Of a stretch of DNA of 64,000 nucleotides, positions 25,060-35,845 are shown piece after piece. Every line of letters starts with the position of its first letter. Position 1 is the stretch's first letter. The translations under genes and the position numbers were made by a program. The DNA is from Entomortierella parvispora (taxonomy: Eukaryota > Mortierellomycota > Mortierellomycetes > Mortierellales > Mortierellaceae). Below the pieces are notes generated by a model. The model was not told the origin of the DNA. It did not search any database and was given only the letters and a program-made list of their open reading frames with translations. The DNA lies in assembly GCA_963573315.1 (NCBI GenBank), contig OY752145.1:744001-808000 (forward strand), given 5' to 3'.

Positions 25060-27489
25060 TCACAGAGCACTGGCAGGTCCAACAGCGGTAGCAGCAAGAG
25101 CAGCAGCTTTCAAGCCTGAGGGTGGGGCTGTGTTTGAAGATGCCATCCCCTCCTGCTGTTTCACCCGACTCATAAATCCAGCGACTCTGGAAAGATCTAG
25201 ACCCGCTCCTTCGCTCTCCACCGCCAAGGTCAATGGTACAAGCATGTCGTCAACGTTCTCGAGCGGGATGCTACAGCAGATGGAAATGACTCGTTTACAG
25301 AGCAGCTCATTGGCAGAGCTTTTACTCTTGGCCTCTGCCAACTCCTGCATCAGCTCCTCCTGGATCTTTTGGTAGGCCGAGACCCTGGACCGAAGGTGGA
25401 TCACTTCCAGCTCTACTATCTTCTCTCGCGACAAATCGCCAGCGCCAGCGCCAGCACCAGCACGGACATTGAAAAGTAGGTCGATGTCATCATTACTGTT
25501 GATATTCCGCAGCTTTGTCGAATAGCCATTCTGATTCCGCGTCCTTTGACTTTCCTCCTCCAGCGAGAATTCTAGGTTCTTGATTTTTTGCTGGGCCTCC
25601 TCGAGCTGTTGCGCCTGCGTCTTGAAGTCTTGGATGGTCTTTCGTGTCTCTGTTAATGCTCGGGTTGCGTTCCGAAGCTGTGTCTGCGTATCTTCCAACT
25701 GGCCATGGCGGGCGAGGATCTCGTGTGAAAACTCGACATCCAACTCATCTACCATTTTCTGGACAACTGGTAACAAGCAACAGAGGTCACGTCGTACGTT
25801 AGGGACGTCCACCATACCATATACGACTACATACGATCTTTTGCATTAAATTACCAGACATGATTTCCTTTCCGCGTTTTGTCGGCGTTTCTTTGGGAGT
25901 GTTCTCGGGTGCGGGCACGTGTTTGCGAGCTACAAATGAGAGATCGCCATTCTCGAACTACAACAAAGGTCGGGAGCAAGGCTGGTCAGCACAGTCTCCA
26001 TGTCCTTGGAACAGCTCACCCAAGTTTTTTTTTTTTTTTTTTAAACATATGATCCCCGCATGCTCGATTTGAAGGAAACTTACTTGACTATCGTCGACTC
26101 CAAAATCCTCAGCCTTCAGGCCCACCTTGTTCTCCAAATCTCTGTTGGCCCCAACGTCAATTAAAAACTTGGAAATGTATCGGTCTCCTACACGCGCTGC
26201 AATTGTCAGGGCAGTGTCGCCATTCTTGTCCTGGATATCGATAATAGCCGAGAAGTCACCACCGTTTCTTGCAATCCATTCCAATAAACACTCCATGTAG
26301 TAGTGGGAAGCAGCGCTTCGTCCGCGGATCCCAGATGTAATTGCGATATGGTGGAGAAGTGTCCTGTTGTTGCGATCTACGATTGGGATGGCCTTGTGCA
26401 GGACATTTAGCAGGTGTGGAAAAGTCTGGCGGTCAAAATTGTTGGTGACCAAGACAGCGCGAACTAGACACGACTCTCCGCTGTAGTTCACCCTGCGAAT
26501 ATCGGCATTTTTTTGAACAAGAAGCTCGATGACCGGCACTCGGGCAAGCGCTGCAGCCCAGTGAAGAGCTGTATGACCCTGATCGTCGATCACAAGATCG
26601 ATATCCAGATCTGGAGGGGTAGTTGGATTTGTCAGAAGATCGGGGATCGGGATATGTTCTGAATCGTCTGTCAGGAATATCGTCATGAGGATCGACCGGT
26701 ATTTTTCAACGCCGTCCAATGGCTCTGCTAACAGGTGTTCATTGAATTGCCCGCGGCCGTGATCGTAGTCCATGATCATATCTCCCTCGGGTGCATATAC
26801 TTGATCATAACCTGACGGGGAGTGAGCCCTGTTCCTCTTCCTAGGAGGAAGATCCGAGTGCCATTGGGGTGAAGGTGGCATGGAAGGCGAAGAAGTGTTG
26901 AAAGATGGATGCATAGGCGACGGCGTCATGGAGGGTGCATGAGATCCTGGGAGCTTTACAGATGTACTCCTGGCTCTCTTAGACATAGGACTCATCCTGG
27001 GTGAAGCCTTGTGTGAAGTCCTGAAGCCTTCTCTATTTTTCTGTGCCATCTGTGCCATTTCCTTCGTAGGCGTGACCGTATCGACCTCTCCTAGCTGAAA
27101 CGCATACTCGAACAAGGGCTGAAGGAGATGCTCGACTCTGTACTGCCTTGCCAGATCCTTGCCTCGTTGGAACGGAACCCTATTCCATGGTCATTTTTCA
27201 GTGGTTAGAATATGATACATCAGTCTCAATGCCGATACAGGCAAGCAGATCACATTTACCATGTGCCCTGGTATTTGCCATATCCACCCTGGACTTTTTC
27301 GTGTTCTCCAGTCAGGACCTCACGCTCGAGGATCTTTGTCCTCCTGCCTTTTTCTATGCCTGCTACTTTGAGGATTTGGGTCGCGTTCAAAGACGAATCG
27401 TCGCGTCTTCGCATGACGGCGATGCCTCTGCACATCATCTCGTAGACGGGCACCCCTGAGTAGGCGGCAGTGTAGATGTTGGCTGTCAT
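25060..27489 (-). CDS. APSES-ankyrin transcription factor, Mbp1/Swi4-like (MBF complex)
   Basis: Four exons on the minus strand: 27489-27260, 27179-26084, 25957-25855, 25766-25060; about 711 residues. The N-terminus ([17 protein letters not shown]) opens an APSES/KilA-N DNA-binding domain (residues about 4-100), with [14 protein letters not shown] and [11 protein letters not shown], the last created across intron 1. Ankyrin repeats follow (about 280-430; for example [11 protein letters not shown] and [13 protein letters not shown]), then a Gln/Glu-rich coiled coil (about 490-570) and a C-terminal helical tail. This is the architecture of yeast Mbp1/Swi4 and fission yeast Res1/Res2, which bind ACGCGT or CACGAAA boxes and switch on G1/S genes with an ankyrin partner. 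The start was chosen because residues 1-10 align with the conserved N-terminus. It may regulate itself: an ACGCGAAA element lies about 200 bases upstream. Confidence 0.9.
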
Positions 27490-28166
27490 TGATGCAAGTG
27501 ATCGCTGCAGAATCCTGTTTATATGTCCTGTGTTTGACTGACCCCTGTCTTGCGTACGGAGGGGATGGAGATGGACGGTGGCGACGTTCAGAGTCAAGGA
27601 TGAGTTGACTGAAGAGGGGAAGAAAGGGATGATGTTCGCCACGCCACATCATCGCGTCGTTTTCTTTTCTTTCTATGTTGAGGAACAAACACGCGAAAAT
27701 GGGAGTCACGCACCCAAGTGTATGTTAAGGGGAGCCAAATATTATCCCACTTTTTATTATTTACTAATTATAATTTATTCTAAAAATATGCCTGGTCTCC
27801 GTTGAGTCTTCTGCAGCTGCTCAAACGCACCGCCGACGGGACGGGGGGCAAGGGAGAAGGCGACACATCGCAAGGAGTATCCCGGTCGCCAATCAGTAAC
27901 CATTCAGACCAGCGATAAGGCCTCAGGTGGATGCACGTTTCTGTTTTCCCCATCTGCTCAGGAGACGAGGAGGGAGGACAGGGCCAGGGTCAGGGACAGT
28001 GTCGTTGTTCCGGTGGGCGGTGGAGAACTTGTTGGGTGAGTAGAAAATAAAGGGTCACCTTGGGCTTGGGAAGACAAGGGCATCTGCATTTCTTGTCTGC
28101 GATTCATTTGATCCATCTCTTCTCCCTTCCACGTTGTTCATCCTCCCCATTCCTTTTCAGCGCAAC
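27490..28166. promoter_or_regulatory. Divergent promoter between the Mbp1-like and TBC genes
   Basis: A 677-base gap. It contains ACGCGAAA at 27691-27698, overlapping the yeast SCB consensus CRCGAAA and the MCB core, upstream of the factor's own gene. An A/T-rich patch (27730-27790) separates the two halves, and a pyrimidine tract precedes the TBC start. No coding sequence is supported. Confidence 0.5.
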
Positions 28167-31100
28167 ATGGAGTCTTACATCGCAAGGTTCATACCACGTC
28201 CAGGGCCCACTGTTTTATCCTGGGTAGAAAGAAAAGTGCACCGGACAACTCACGCGTCCTGTGTCTTGTGTGTTTAGAATTGACAAGTTCGAGAAGCACC
28301 TCGCACCCAACAACGAGAACACTATCTCCATTGACGAATTCAAAGAGCTGTGCTTTGGTGGTAAGAACTGAGCCCAGAAAGTCATACACACAAAAAAAAA
28401 ACCACTGTCGAGCACCAAATTTCGTGTTTCTTCATTTATGGTTAACGTGGTTTCTGTCTTTCTTCAGGAATACCTGACAAACCAGGTCTCCGTCAGGTCT
28501 GCTGGAAGGTGATCCCGTCTGCTCTGGGCTGCGAACAAAACTCTGAATGAACTTGATACTCAATAATGAAAATGATTTTCACCGCTAGATTTTACTCGGA
28601 TACCTGCCGTTGGACAAATCGCAATGGGAATCTGTCCTCATGGACCAGAGGCGTCTTTACTATGCACGTCTGGATCATCATGACCTCGATCGAAACTGAT
28701 CTTTTTGTGTGCCAGGGATGGAACAACTAATGCTTTTATTCCATTGCCTGTGCGCTAACAGAGTTTCGTCAGGGACTTGATTGTCGAGCCAGAGTTGGTC
28801 GGTAGCGAATTAACAGGAGAGGATGAGGTACGCCTTTAGGAATGGAGTTTGGACACCCCAACTTTAGTCTTTTGACAGTATATATATATAATATTTTCCT
28901 CTGCCTCGCTCAGCTATCTAGACGCAAGGATGACACAGAGTGGTCTCTCTATTTCCAGGACAACAAAACGTTGGAGCAAATTGATAAGGATGTAAGACGG
29001 ACTCTGCCAGATTTTGCTTTCTTCCAACTTCCCATTCCCTACTCGCCACTTTGTCCTCTGAGTATCGAACCTCAGGGTTCGAAAACAAGAAAGAACACCG
29101 CTGCAGCCCTTCAAAAGGATGTTGACAGTATTTCGCTCACAAGCACAACCACAGAGGCCACAAAGGAGACTTTATTGACAGAGGCTGCGTCACATTCTGG
29201 ATCCGCTGGAATGGCGGAAAGTTCGACAATTGCTCCCCAAAAAGGAATGCTTCAAAGCGCGACTCTGGACTTGAAAAGAAATCCGGGGTCCAGGTCCATG
29301 ACACCAAATCTCAAACGTCGCCAGACTGTCACGTTAATGTCCCCGCGTGCGGCAAAAAAACAGGAGCGGCTGACAGAGTCTGATCCATGGCAAAGCGTGA
29401 TTCTTTCGACCCCTTCAACAGCGAGCGGGAATGAAACACCACCCATTTCCTCATCCAATGGCTACAAAACTCCAAACAACTACTCTTCACCTGTGCCGTC
29501 GAGATTAAGAGGTATGGCGGCGTCCGTAGAAGAAGAAGAAGAAAGAGGAGTGGCTGATGAGCTTCCACTGCCAAACTACCTTTTCTCCCCGATCCCTACA
29601 CGGAGGTCACTGTTCAACCGCGTCGCTCATTTGAACCAAGACTTTGGTTCACGCGAGCATCAAGCTCACACCTTGCAGGTTTCAAAATCGCAAGATAACT
29701 GGATCAAGAAACGGCGCAACAAGGACGGTCAAAGGGTTGCAGGAGCAGAAACTTCGTCACCGCAAGGACTCTCAGAAGAATCGATTGCTTCTGTTGAGAC
29801 CTCAGATAGTGATCAGGACCAACTCCCACAAGATTTGCACTGGGAAGCAATTGAGCGTATTTTGTTCATTTACGCGAAGCTGAATCCCGGCGTGGGATAT
29901 GTCCAAGGCATGAACGAAATTCTGGGGCCACTCTATTACCTACTTGCGAATGATCCCGATGAAGTCAGTCGAGGTAACTTGGCAAAGATGGTCCGTTGAT
30001 TCTGTTAAGGATCCGTTACTGACTGGTGCACTTGCTCTCTATTATGGACACAGCGCACGCCGAAGCAGAGTCGTTCTGGCTCTTCCATCTTTTGATGGCC
30101 CACTTCAGAGACCACTTCGTGCGATCGTTGGATAGAGACCGAATGAGTGGTATCGGCTCCACCATTGCTAGAATGAACTTTAGACTGAGGCAGTTTGATG
30201 AGGATCTGTGGCAGAACTTGGAGGAGAAGGGCATTGCGCCTGAGTACTACTCTTTCCGCTGGCTGACAGTTCTGTGCACTCAGGAGTTTGAGGTTCCTGA
30301 TGTGTGGCGGATATGGGACTCTGTCCTTGCCGACACTGGCGGAATCGAAAAGGACTATGACTTTCTGCTTGACTTTGGATGTGCCATGGTGAGGTAAGAC
30401 CATTATTTGACCGTTTCCCCACATGCTTTTCATTTCGTTGTCTATTGTGCCCACTCCTCGCACTTCAATCGACGCTGTCCTATCGTTTCCGCATTTTTCA
30501 AACCCCATCCGTGCGGCAGCGTGTTTACGACAGAATGGGATACAAGGTTAAATGGCCGTTCGGCTCTCGTTCTCCTCGTTTTATTCCCTCTTTGTTTTTC
30601 ACGCTTTCGCCCATCTGAAAATCAACAAAGCCATCTCCGTTCCGAGCTCGTGGGAGGCGATTTTGCTGATAATGTCAAGCTTTTACAGGTAATGTTGTTG
30701 ACAATGTCAATGAAGCTTCTACAGAAGGAGGTGAGGAAAAGCATATAGCTGAAATATGGATGTTTTCCTTGAATAGAACTATCCACCTGTGGACATTCAG
30801 CCCATCCTGCATCTGGCGACCGTTATCCGTGATCAGCGCGTCACTGGCGTTGGAACTGGAGGTGGAGTCAACGGTATAGTTTCTCATAGAAAACAGCAAG
30901 GGTCCCTGGGCGTTAAGGAGCCAACACCTCGAAGTAGTGTGGACCTTCGTATCTGGAGTTCTCGTAGTTCAATTCACGAAAACTCTCAGCACCAGCACGC
31001 TACCTCCAGCTTTTCTGACAGGAATATGGTATACCAGGACAAGAAGTCGTTAACCATTGATGGGGTGAGGAACAGTGACCGTTTAGACCATAACCTCGAG

Positions 31101-31649
31101 GGAGTAGATCATCACCCTTCGCCCCTGTTAATTCCCTTGTCTGCCACAGGCAAGAAGGACAAACCTGCGAGCATCTCTGGGATGAGTATGGATGGGATCT
31201 GGAGTAAGGGTCAGAAAGCAGGGCCTGTATCTGCTGGAGCAGCCTGGGACCGCCGTCGATCCTCTCCCTCTGCTCTGAGTGTAGACAACTACATGATGTC
31301 TGGGAGGACAGGGATGGATTCCCGTCCACAAACGGCGACTTGGGCCGAGACGTTCAGTCTTCTCAAAGCACGATTGGTTGGATCCGGTTCGAGCTTGAGT
31401 GCGACATCAGAAGGGCTATCTGCAAATCATTTCAGCTCAGGAACAGGATCCGGATTTGGATCTGGAACCCTTTTGCCAGAGGTGGGCTCGCTGTCAGATT
31501 CCTTTGCAGGCACTAGTGTCGTTGGAGGCGACTTTGAGATTGTTGAAGCAGGTCGAGTTTCCAGTTTTGATTCCATCCGCAAGAACGCTGAGACGAGGGC
31601 TATCCCAGGCGAGTGTGTTGGTGTGCTGTCTCCATCCGTCGAGCTGTAA
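28167..31649 (+). CDS. TBC domain Rab GTPase-activating protein, TBC1D13-like
   Basis: Nine exons: 28167-28186, 28278-28360, 28468-28508, 28589-28663, 28762-28827, 28914-29973, 30054-30393, 30631-30688, 30777-31649; about 871 residues. N-terminal ELCFGGIPDKPGLRQVCWK and ILLGYLPLDKSQW match TBC1D13-type TBC domains. The catalytic arginine finger lies in IDKDVRRTLPD (near residue 120) and the glutamine finger in NPGVGYVQGMNE. TBC1D13 acts on Rab35 in animals; the Rab target here is unknown. Between the two fingers sits a Ser/Thr-rich insertion of about 265 residues (about 29050-29830), and a disordered tail of about 270 residues follows. The first exon is only 20 coding bases. Intron 4 appears to use a GC donor (28664-28665), since no GT donor joins the flanking exons in frame. 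Confidence 0.85.
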
Positions 31650-32221
31650 GGTTGTAAGGAACCAAAAAAAAAGAAGACAGAAGACTATATAATAATAATT
31701 CTGGGATGATTTTTAGAGCGGCAGCAGGTGCCCATGTGTCTTTGTGGCTGACTGGTCTGCTGTGTGATGGATGTGGTCGATAAAGAGAGACGAGCGGTTT
31801 TCTATCTTGCCGTGCGATTTTGACCCCAGTTGCTGGAGATGGTGCGATCGAGAGGAGGGGGCCTCTTTTTTGGGTCTACCCGTGCTCGCTCCGCCCCGAG
31901 CTCTTGTTTGTGTGGTGTGTGCTCTGCAACTCTGTTTCCCTTCCAGCCATGAGACTACTTGGATGAATAGCGTGCTACGGTGCAATGGGTTTGATTGCGT
32001 GCCTGAGTGCGTTCTATTCTTTGTCGTCTTCATTCGTGGCTGAGATTGAAAAAAAAAAAAAAAAAAACCAGTCTCCCCTCTCCCTGCGAGTCCTCCCGAT
32101 GATTGCTGCATGGGAAGCACTCTCTGGCTTGCAGCCTGCAATAAAAGGGTGCATCCCCCCGTCTCCCTTCTCTTGTTCCTTCCCTCCCTCCCCTCCCCAC
32201 TCTCCCCCCCGCAAAATCAAC
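31650..32221. promoter_or_regulatory. Intergenic region, promoter of the ADP/ATP carrier gene
   Basis: No gene seen. It contains the TBC gene's 3' end, a run of 19 A (about 32048-32066), and an extended C/T-rich tract (32158-32212) directly before the carrier ATG. Such tracts are typical leaders of highly expressed fungal genes. The carrier's own codon use is strongly C/T-ending, consistent with high expression. Confidence 0.5.
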
Positions 32222-33621
32222 ATGTCTGCTCCCGTCAAGAAGCAAAAGGATGCCAAGGCCTTCGCCGCCGATTTCCTCATGGTGAGTTATATCTCTTGCC
32301 TTTTTTCTGTTGTAGTTTGCCGACGACACTCCCCCGCTTCTTCCCAACTCTTGACTCTCCAACCTCAACGACGGTCCTTGAGATGAGAGCAATGAGACCG
32401 CAGAGGAGAACAATGACGGGCTCGAGGTTGTCATCGATGCGAGATTCAGTCCCTCGGCTTGACTCACTGAACCAGAATGAGGATCTGCAAACGATCAACG
32501 CCAGCAAACACATCACGGAACGACTGCTGATAGTTTCTCGTCTTAATCATATAGGGTGGTGTTTCCGCCGCTGTCTCCAAGACTGCTGCTGCCCCCATTG
32601 AGCGTATCAAGCTTCTCCTCCAGAACCAGGATGAGATGCTCAAGACTGGCCGTCTCTCCCACCCTTACAAGGGTATCGGCGACTGCTTCAAGCGTGTCAT
32701 TGCTGATGAGGGTATTAAGCCCCTCTGGAGAGGTAACACTGCCAACGTCATCCGTTACTTCCCCACCCAGGCTTTGAACTTTGCCTTCAAGGATTACTTC
32801 AAGGCCATGTTCAACTTCAAGAAGGAGCGCGATGGCTATGCCAAGTGGTTCGCCGGAAACATTGCTTCCGGTGGTGCCGCTGGTGCCTGCTCTCTTCTCT
32901 TCGTCTACTCTTTGGACTATGCCCGTACCCGTTTGGCCAACGACGCCAAGGGCAAGAACGGCGGTACCCGTCAGTTCAACGGTCTCATTGACGTTTACAA
33001 GAAGACCATTGCCTCTGATGGTGTTGCTGGTCTCTACCGTGGTTTCCCTCTCTCTGCTTTCGGTATCATCATTTACCGTGGATTGTAAGTGCCTTCTTTC
33101 ATATGATTTTACTTTCTCGAGCATTGCGGTTGGGACTTGCCCTGCCGCTTTTTTGGTCCATCTCCTTCCATCGCTTGCCACCCCCTGTTGTTTTTGTTTA
33201 CTTTTTCCTTGTGGTTAAGTGTCAACTCACGCTAACGTGTTCTGCCTTTTTGGTTTGTTTCTTGACTTCCAGGTACTTTGGTCTCTATGATTCCGTCAAG
33301 CCTTTGTTGCCCCAGTCCCTCCAGGGCTCTTTCCTTGCCTCTTTCATTCTCGGATTCGGTGTCACCAACTTGGCTGGTCTTGCTTCTTACCCCGTTGATA
33401 CTGTTCGCCGCAGAATGATGATGACCTCTGGAGAGGCTGTCAAGTACAAGTCCTCTGCCGATGCTTTCCGCCAGATTGTCCAGAAGGAGGGTTACAAGTC
33501 CCTCTTCAAGGGTGCTGGTGCCAACGTTCTCCGTGCCATCGCTGGTGCCGGTGTCTTGTCTGGATACGATCAGCTCCAGGTCCTCTTCTTCGGAAAGGCC
33601 TACTCCGGTGGATCTGGATAA
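32222..33621 (+). CDS. AAC: Mitochondrial ADP/ATP carrier
   Basis: Three exons: 32222-32281, 32555-33084, 33273-33621, encoding about 312 residues, the standard family length. It has three repeats of about 100 residues, each with a Px(D/E)xx(K/R) signature: PIERIK in repeat 1, SLDYARTR in repeat 2, PVDTVRRR in repeat 3. The RRRMMM hallmark of nucleotide translocases follows. Six transmembrane helices are expected. It exchanges cytosolic ADP for matrix ATP across the inner mitochondrial membrane. Codon use is markedly biased to C/T-ending codons (for example GCC, GGT, TCT, AAG) compared with neighbours, as in highly expressed fungal genes. The first intron (32282-32554) is unusually long relative to exon 1 and may contribute to expression, which is inference. 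Confidence 0.95.
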
Positions 33622-34008
33622 ATGTGCTGTTTTCATCAACGTCACCACATCCGACTGCTACAACAAGAACCTCATTATATCATTCAAGTTCGACAAACAA
33701 ACAAGAACAACGACACTCCCCATTCATTGCAACATATCAATACCTAGCACACGCAAAAGCACCCTTGAACATAGAGGTGGAAGGATTTCTTTCAATAAAA
33801 CCAAGCTGCCTAGCTGTGCCGTTACCAAAAATGTCCACGTATACACCCCTTTTGCATGCCCGAGTTGCCCCCTTGCGCTGTTTCAGCGAGACCTGTCCAT
33901 ATTGTTCGCCGCGTTACTGAATCGTAGCATTCTGCATCCAGCATTCAGCATCAGTGTCTGCATGTGGAACGCGATGACTTTAATTTTCTCTAGAAAAGCT
34001 TATTGTGA
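33622..34008. other. Convergent 3' region downstream of the ADP/ATP carrier
   Basis: A 387-base gap between convergent stop codons. It holds the 3' untranslated region of the carrier, with an AATAAA signal at about 33795. No coding sequence supported. Confidence 0.6.
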
Positions 34009-35580
34009 TCACCTGTGGTGGAGTCTTCGCTCACGCCAGTCGCCGCCGAGGCTCTGACTATTTGCTCCGCTCATGGCTGCCGCCACACCATCGCTATCCA
34101 GATAGTCTTGTTCTTCATCCTCGTCCACTTCCTCGTCGGATGGATCTTTGTCCTTTTCATTCCATTTTTGCAACAGATTGGCCAGTTTCTTAGGCATAGT
34201 TTTAGAAGTAGAGATCGACGAGGAGGCGACGCCTTGTAAAGGTCCTAATACAGCTCTTCGTGAAGGGTGAATATGTGGATCGGCGAAGTCATTTGACAGG
34301 GATATCGAATCCTCTACTGGTTTCCTCTTCTTCTTTTTGCTGTTGGTAGAGTTATCGGAGGCCGCTGTGTTGCTGAGGTTATGAGAAGAAGTAGATTGTG
34401 ATGTCCAAGGGTTGTGTATCGGCAAGGGTGCGGTAGTTGCTGTTGGTGAGGTTGCTGCCAATAGGTCGATATTGGACGGCGACGACGATATTGACGCTGC
34501 TGTACTCCACACTGAAGAGATATGTGAGCCTTTAGCCCTTTTGAAGTTGGATGAAGTTGATGGTGGGGGTGGTGCAGGAGGGTCCAAGTACAAAAGTTGC
34601 TCTAGGGAAGGATAAACAGGCGAGTATGTTCCCTAAGTTCCATGAACACGTCAAGTCGTCAGTGGGCTGTAACTTCTTAAAGAGATTCAAATGATTTGGT
34701 CCGCACGCAATCGACCAAGAGTTGATCCTCAAAAGAAGTTGATGATGGAGGGTTCACTTCTTACCGTCTGAATGTGCTCAAACCCGTATGCCTCCTCTTC
34801 TGGGTCCCAAATGACCCTCCATCCGTATGGCGCCGCATGAAGCTCCAGCTCCTGGACACGCTTCTCCATGGCACCAACAATACCACCAAAGGCAGGTATA
34901 ACAGCCATATGTGGCTGATTTACATCCTTTGTTGTACTTTGTTGTTTCTCGGCTAAATGGATAGCCTGAGATCGATCTGTGCCCAAAAAATACCATGTCT
35001 CCAGACCGTTATTCTTCCAGTCTTCTATTCGGACCTCAAATTCCAGCATTCTGCGTTCCAAATCCTTTGAATCTATCGTTGATGTGGGCAAGATGCTGAG
35101 ATTTTGTAACCGGTTGTAAATAGCGTGGACCGCCTTCTCTGGATCCAAAAGAGTGGCAAAGGTCGAGACCGTATTATCTGAAGTTGGTGGTAGAGGTGGG
35201 GGCGGAGGTGCTAGAGTTCTGTCAGTTTGAGCGGATGGTGATAGTGGCGGTGGCGGTGGCGGCTGGTCATCCGTCTCCGGCATTGGGATTGCTTCGATCT
35301 CTTTCAGGAACGACAAGAACTGTTGGTCGTCAGGATCTTCTGTCACAGGTGCTCCGCTATCTTGGGTTCGGTAACTCTCCCCTGAAGAAGCGTTTGTGAA
35401 CCCTGAGGTAGATGGCGGGGTAGACGCAGGTTCGACCATGGCAGCAAAGGACTGGAGGTCCTTTAGGGCCGCCAGAATACTCTCCTCGTCTTGATCTTTG
35501 GGATCGGATCTTCCACGAATTAGACCAGTTAATTCACCGTCAGAATCCGAGTCGCTTGCATACCCAGCAAGGAAATCCAT
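34009..35580 (-). CDS. FNBP4-like protein with Pro-rich tracts and a WW-like segment
   Basis: Two exons on the minus strand, 35580-34765 and 34632-34009; about 479 residues. It starts MDFLAGYASDSDSD, an acidic Ser/Asp opening, then has proline runs (QPPPPPPLSP, LAPPPPPLPP), a helical stretch, and a WW-like segment GWRVIWDPEEEAYGFEHIQ at residues about 252-270, created next to the intron. Acidic and Ser-rich parts follow, with KKLANLLQKWNEKDKD near the end, resembling the helical C-terminus of formin-binding protein 4. The WW-like fold is degenerate: the second conserved Trp is not seen. In animals FNBP4 binds formins or splicing-related proteins through proline-rich/WW contacts; whether that holds here is unknown. 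Assignment is moderate; the gene model itself is firm. Confidence 0.65.
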
Positions 35581-35845
35581 AATAATTCGCGTGTCCGTTC
35601 GTATTTTTGTCTGTAATGAATGAATGAAGACAAGAGGAGGAAAGACCCTCTGCACTGAGCTGACTTTGTCCATTCAGACCATTCAATGAATGTGCTTGCA
35701 TGCAGCAAGCAGTCACGGATGCAAGGCGCGTGATGACCAGCCAGACCAACGCGATTGGCCTTGTGCTCGACATTTCCACAGCGACCATCACCAGGACCAG
35801 CGACCCCTCTAACAAAACGCCTCAAAGGACACCGCCTATACTGAC
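35581..35845. promoter_or_regulatory. Short divergent promoter, FNBP4-like / WDR81-like
   Basis: Only 265 bases separate the two divergent start codons, so both genes must share promoter DNA. No clear TATA element. It contains an ATTGG box (35753-35757, in GCGATTGG), compatible with a CCAAT-binding factor site. Confidence 0.4.
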
